Assembly: GCA_020633675.1 (NCBI GenBank)
Contig: JACKDE010000003.1
Location: forward strand, 434,001 to 498,000
Direction of reading: 5' to 3'
From: Deferribacteres bacterium
GTDB lineage: Bacteria > Zhuqueibacterota > Zhuqueibacteria > Zhuqueibacterales > Geothermadaptataceae
Length of the DNA stretch: 64,000 nt
Shown here: piece by piece, positions 63,355 to 64,000 of the stretch
How the letters are laid out: every line of letters begins with the position of its first letter
Numbering within the stretch: position 1 is the first letter of the stretch
The notes under the pieces: generated by a model
What the model saw: the letters and a program-made list of their open reading frames with translations, nothing else
What the model was told of the DNA's origin: nothing
Databases searched by the model: none
Made by a program: the position numbers and the translations under genes

Positions 63355-64000
63355 CTATGCAGCCTGCGCCTGCTCACGCAATACCGCCACAATGCGCTCG
63401 GCAGCGCGGCCATCCCAGAGTGGTGGTAAAAGGCCTTTCTTGCCATTGCCAGCCAGTATTTTTTGCGCTTCAGAAAAAATACGTTCAGGATCCCGGCCAA
63501 CAATAATGTTGGTGCCGACATCGACAGTAACCGGCCGTTCGGTATTATCACGGGCCGTAATGCAAGGTACGCCCAGTACTGAAGTTTCTTCCTGAATGCC
63601 GCCGGAATCGGTCACAACGGCCTGGCTGTTCGCCATGATGTGCAGAAAATCGAGATAGCCGACAGGATCAACCAGTTTCAATGCGGGATAATCCTGGAGT
63701 TTTTGATCGAGCGCGAACTCTTTTACCCGGTTGCGGGTGCGCGGATGGACAGGAAAAACCACCGTCGTCAATTCTGACAAGCGCGCCAGCACATCCAGCA
63801 GTTGCGTGAGTATTTCTTTATCATCCACGTTGGCAGGCCGGTGCAGCGTTACCAGCAAATAGGAATTGGGCTGCAAACCCAACTCGGTTAGAACCTGGCT
63901 TTGTCCGGCTTTCTCGCGGTGTTTGAGCAGGCTATCGATCATCACGTTACCGACGAAATGCACTTTCTCGGCAGAGATGCCTTCCCGCTCGAGATTTTGC
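63355..64000 (-). CDS. wecB: UDP-N-acetylglucosamine 2-epimerase (partial, runs off window end)
   Basis: The frame is open to the window's right end, so the N-terminus is missing; the GTG at 63963 is internal, as LEREGI and the following residues continue the family sequence upstream of it. About 214 C-terminal residues are present: VHFVGNVMIDSLL, LVTLHRPANVD, PVHPRTRNRV, LKLVDPVGYLDFLHIM, VTDSGGIQEETSVLGVPCIT, and RDNTERPVTVDVGTN. These are the UDP-GlcNAc contact motifs of WecB/MnaA, which converts UDP-GlcNAc to UDP-ManNAc for surface polysaccharides. It heads the polysaccharide operon on the minus strand. Confidence 0.92.
   Translation of the reverse strand, partial: QNLEREGISAEKVHFVGNVMIDSLLKHREKAGQSQVLTELGLQPNSYLLVTLHRPANVDDKEILTQLLDVLARLSELTTVVFPVHPRTRNRVKEFALDQKLQDYPALKLVDPVGYLDFLHIMANSQAVVTDSGGIQEETSVLGVPCITARDNTERPVTVDVGTNIIVGRDPERIFSEAQKILAGNGKKGLLPPLWDGRAAERIVAVLREQAQAA

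Overview
The window reads as a chromosomal segment of a Gram-negative bacterium, most likely of the FCB group (Calditrichota/KSB1/Ignavibacteriota-like). The signs are two secreted proteins ending in a FlgD-like/type IX-style C-terminal domain with the 'QQNYPNPFN' motif, many lipoproteins, multiheme c cytochromes, FG-GAP/UnbV proteins, a PEGA-tailed Ser/Thr kinase and predicted outer-membrane barrels. Base composition is moderate except for one clearly AT-rich gene (9239-10753). No rRNA, tRNA, CRISPR array, intact transposase or integrase was seen. The phylum call is inference from protein style only.

Layout. 1-9154 (+): a pentaheme cytochrome/TPR protein (open at the window start), a PhyH-type dioxygenase and two FG-GAP/UnbV lipoproteins, the second with TPRs and a large C-terminal domain. 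9155-10905: an AT-rich membrane-protein gene, followed by a 24-codon remnant matching the 3' end of the gene before it. 11056-20247 (+): an SDR-like protein, then a possible pathway run of asparagine-synthetase-like amidotransferase without the Cys nucleophile, radical SAM enzyme, flavin halogenase-like oxidoreductase, unknown protein and two tandem long-chain acyl-CoA ligases. 20346-30257 (+): Leu/Val-type dehydrogenase, TMEM175-like channel, two-domain ABC permease, glycine C-acetyltransferase (kbl), a DUF1223 thioredoxin-like protein with an in-frame TGA, a PIG-L-type deacetylase and a uracil-DNA glycosylase. 30550-43695 (-): a cytochrome-bd-like membrane pair with two c-haems, pdxJ, a YibQ-type deacetylase and a lipoprotein, a secreted PHP/DUF3604 protein, a phosphodiesterase, an aldehyde dehydrogenase, an unknown coiled protein and a barrel protein. 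43794-55629 (-): a 2457-residue secreted protein, two CsgG/TPR proteins and the PEGA kinase. 55886-57732 (+): M20 amidohydrolase and GNAT acetyltransferase. 57812-64000 (-): a lipoprotein with its own terminator, then a surface-polysaccharide-type operon of wecB (open at the window end), a GT4 glycosyltransferase, an APH-fold kinase-like protein and a nucleotidyltransferase-thymidylate-kinase fusion.

The strongest unusual signal is 26048-26827. A single ORF with a good ribosome binding site, signal peptide and full DUF1223 homology is interrupted only by TGA at 26192-26194, exactly where the family has the first Cys of its CSSC motif. This predicts a U-S-S-C selenoprotein, with a possible SECIS-like hairpin directly downstream. 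Second is the AT-rich gene flanked by a duplicated gene end. Intergenic spaces between about 13 and 30 kb also hold several palindromic repeats, some related to each other.
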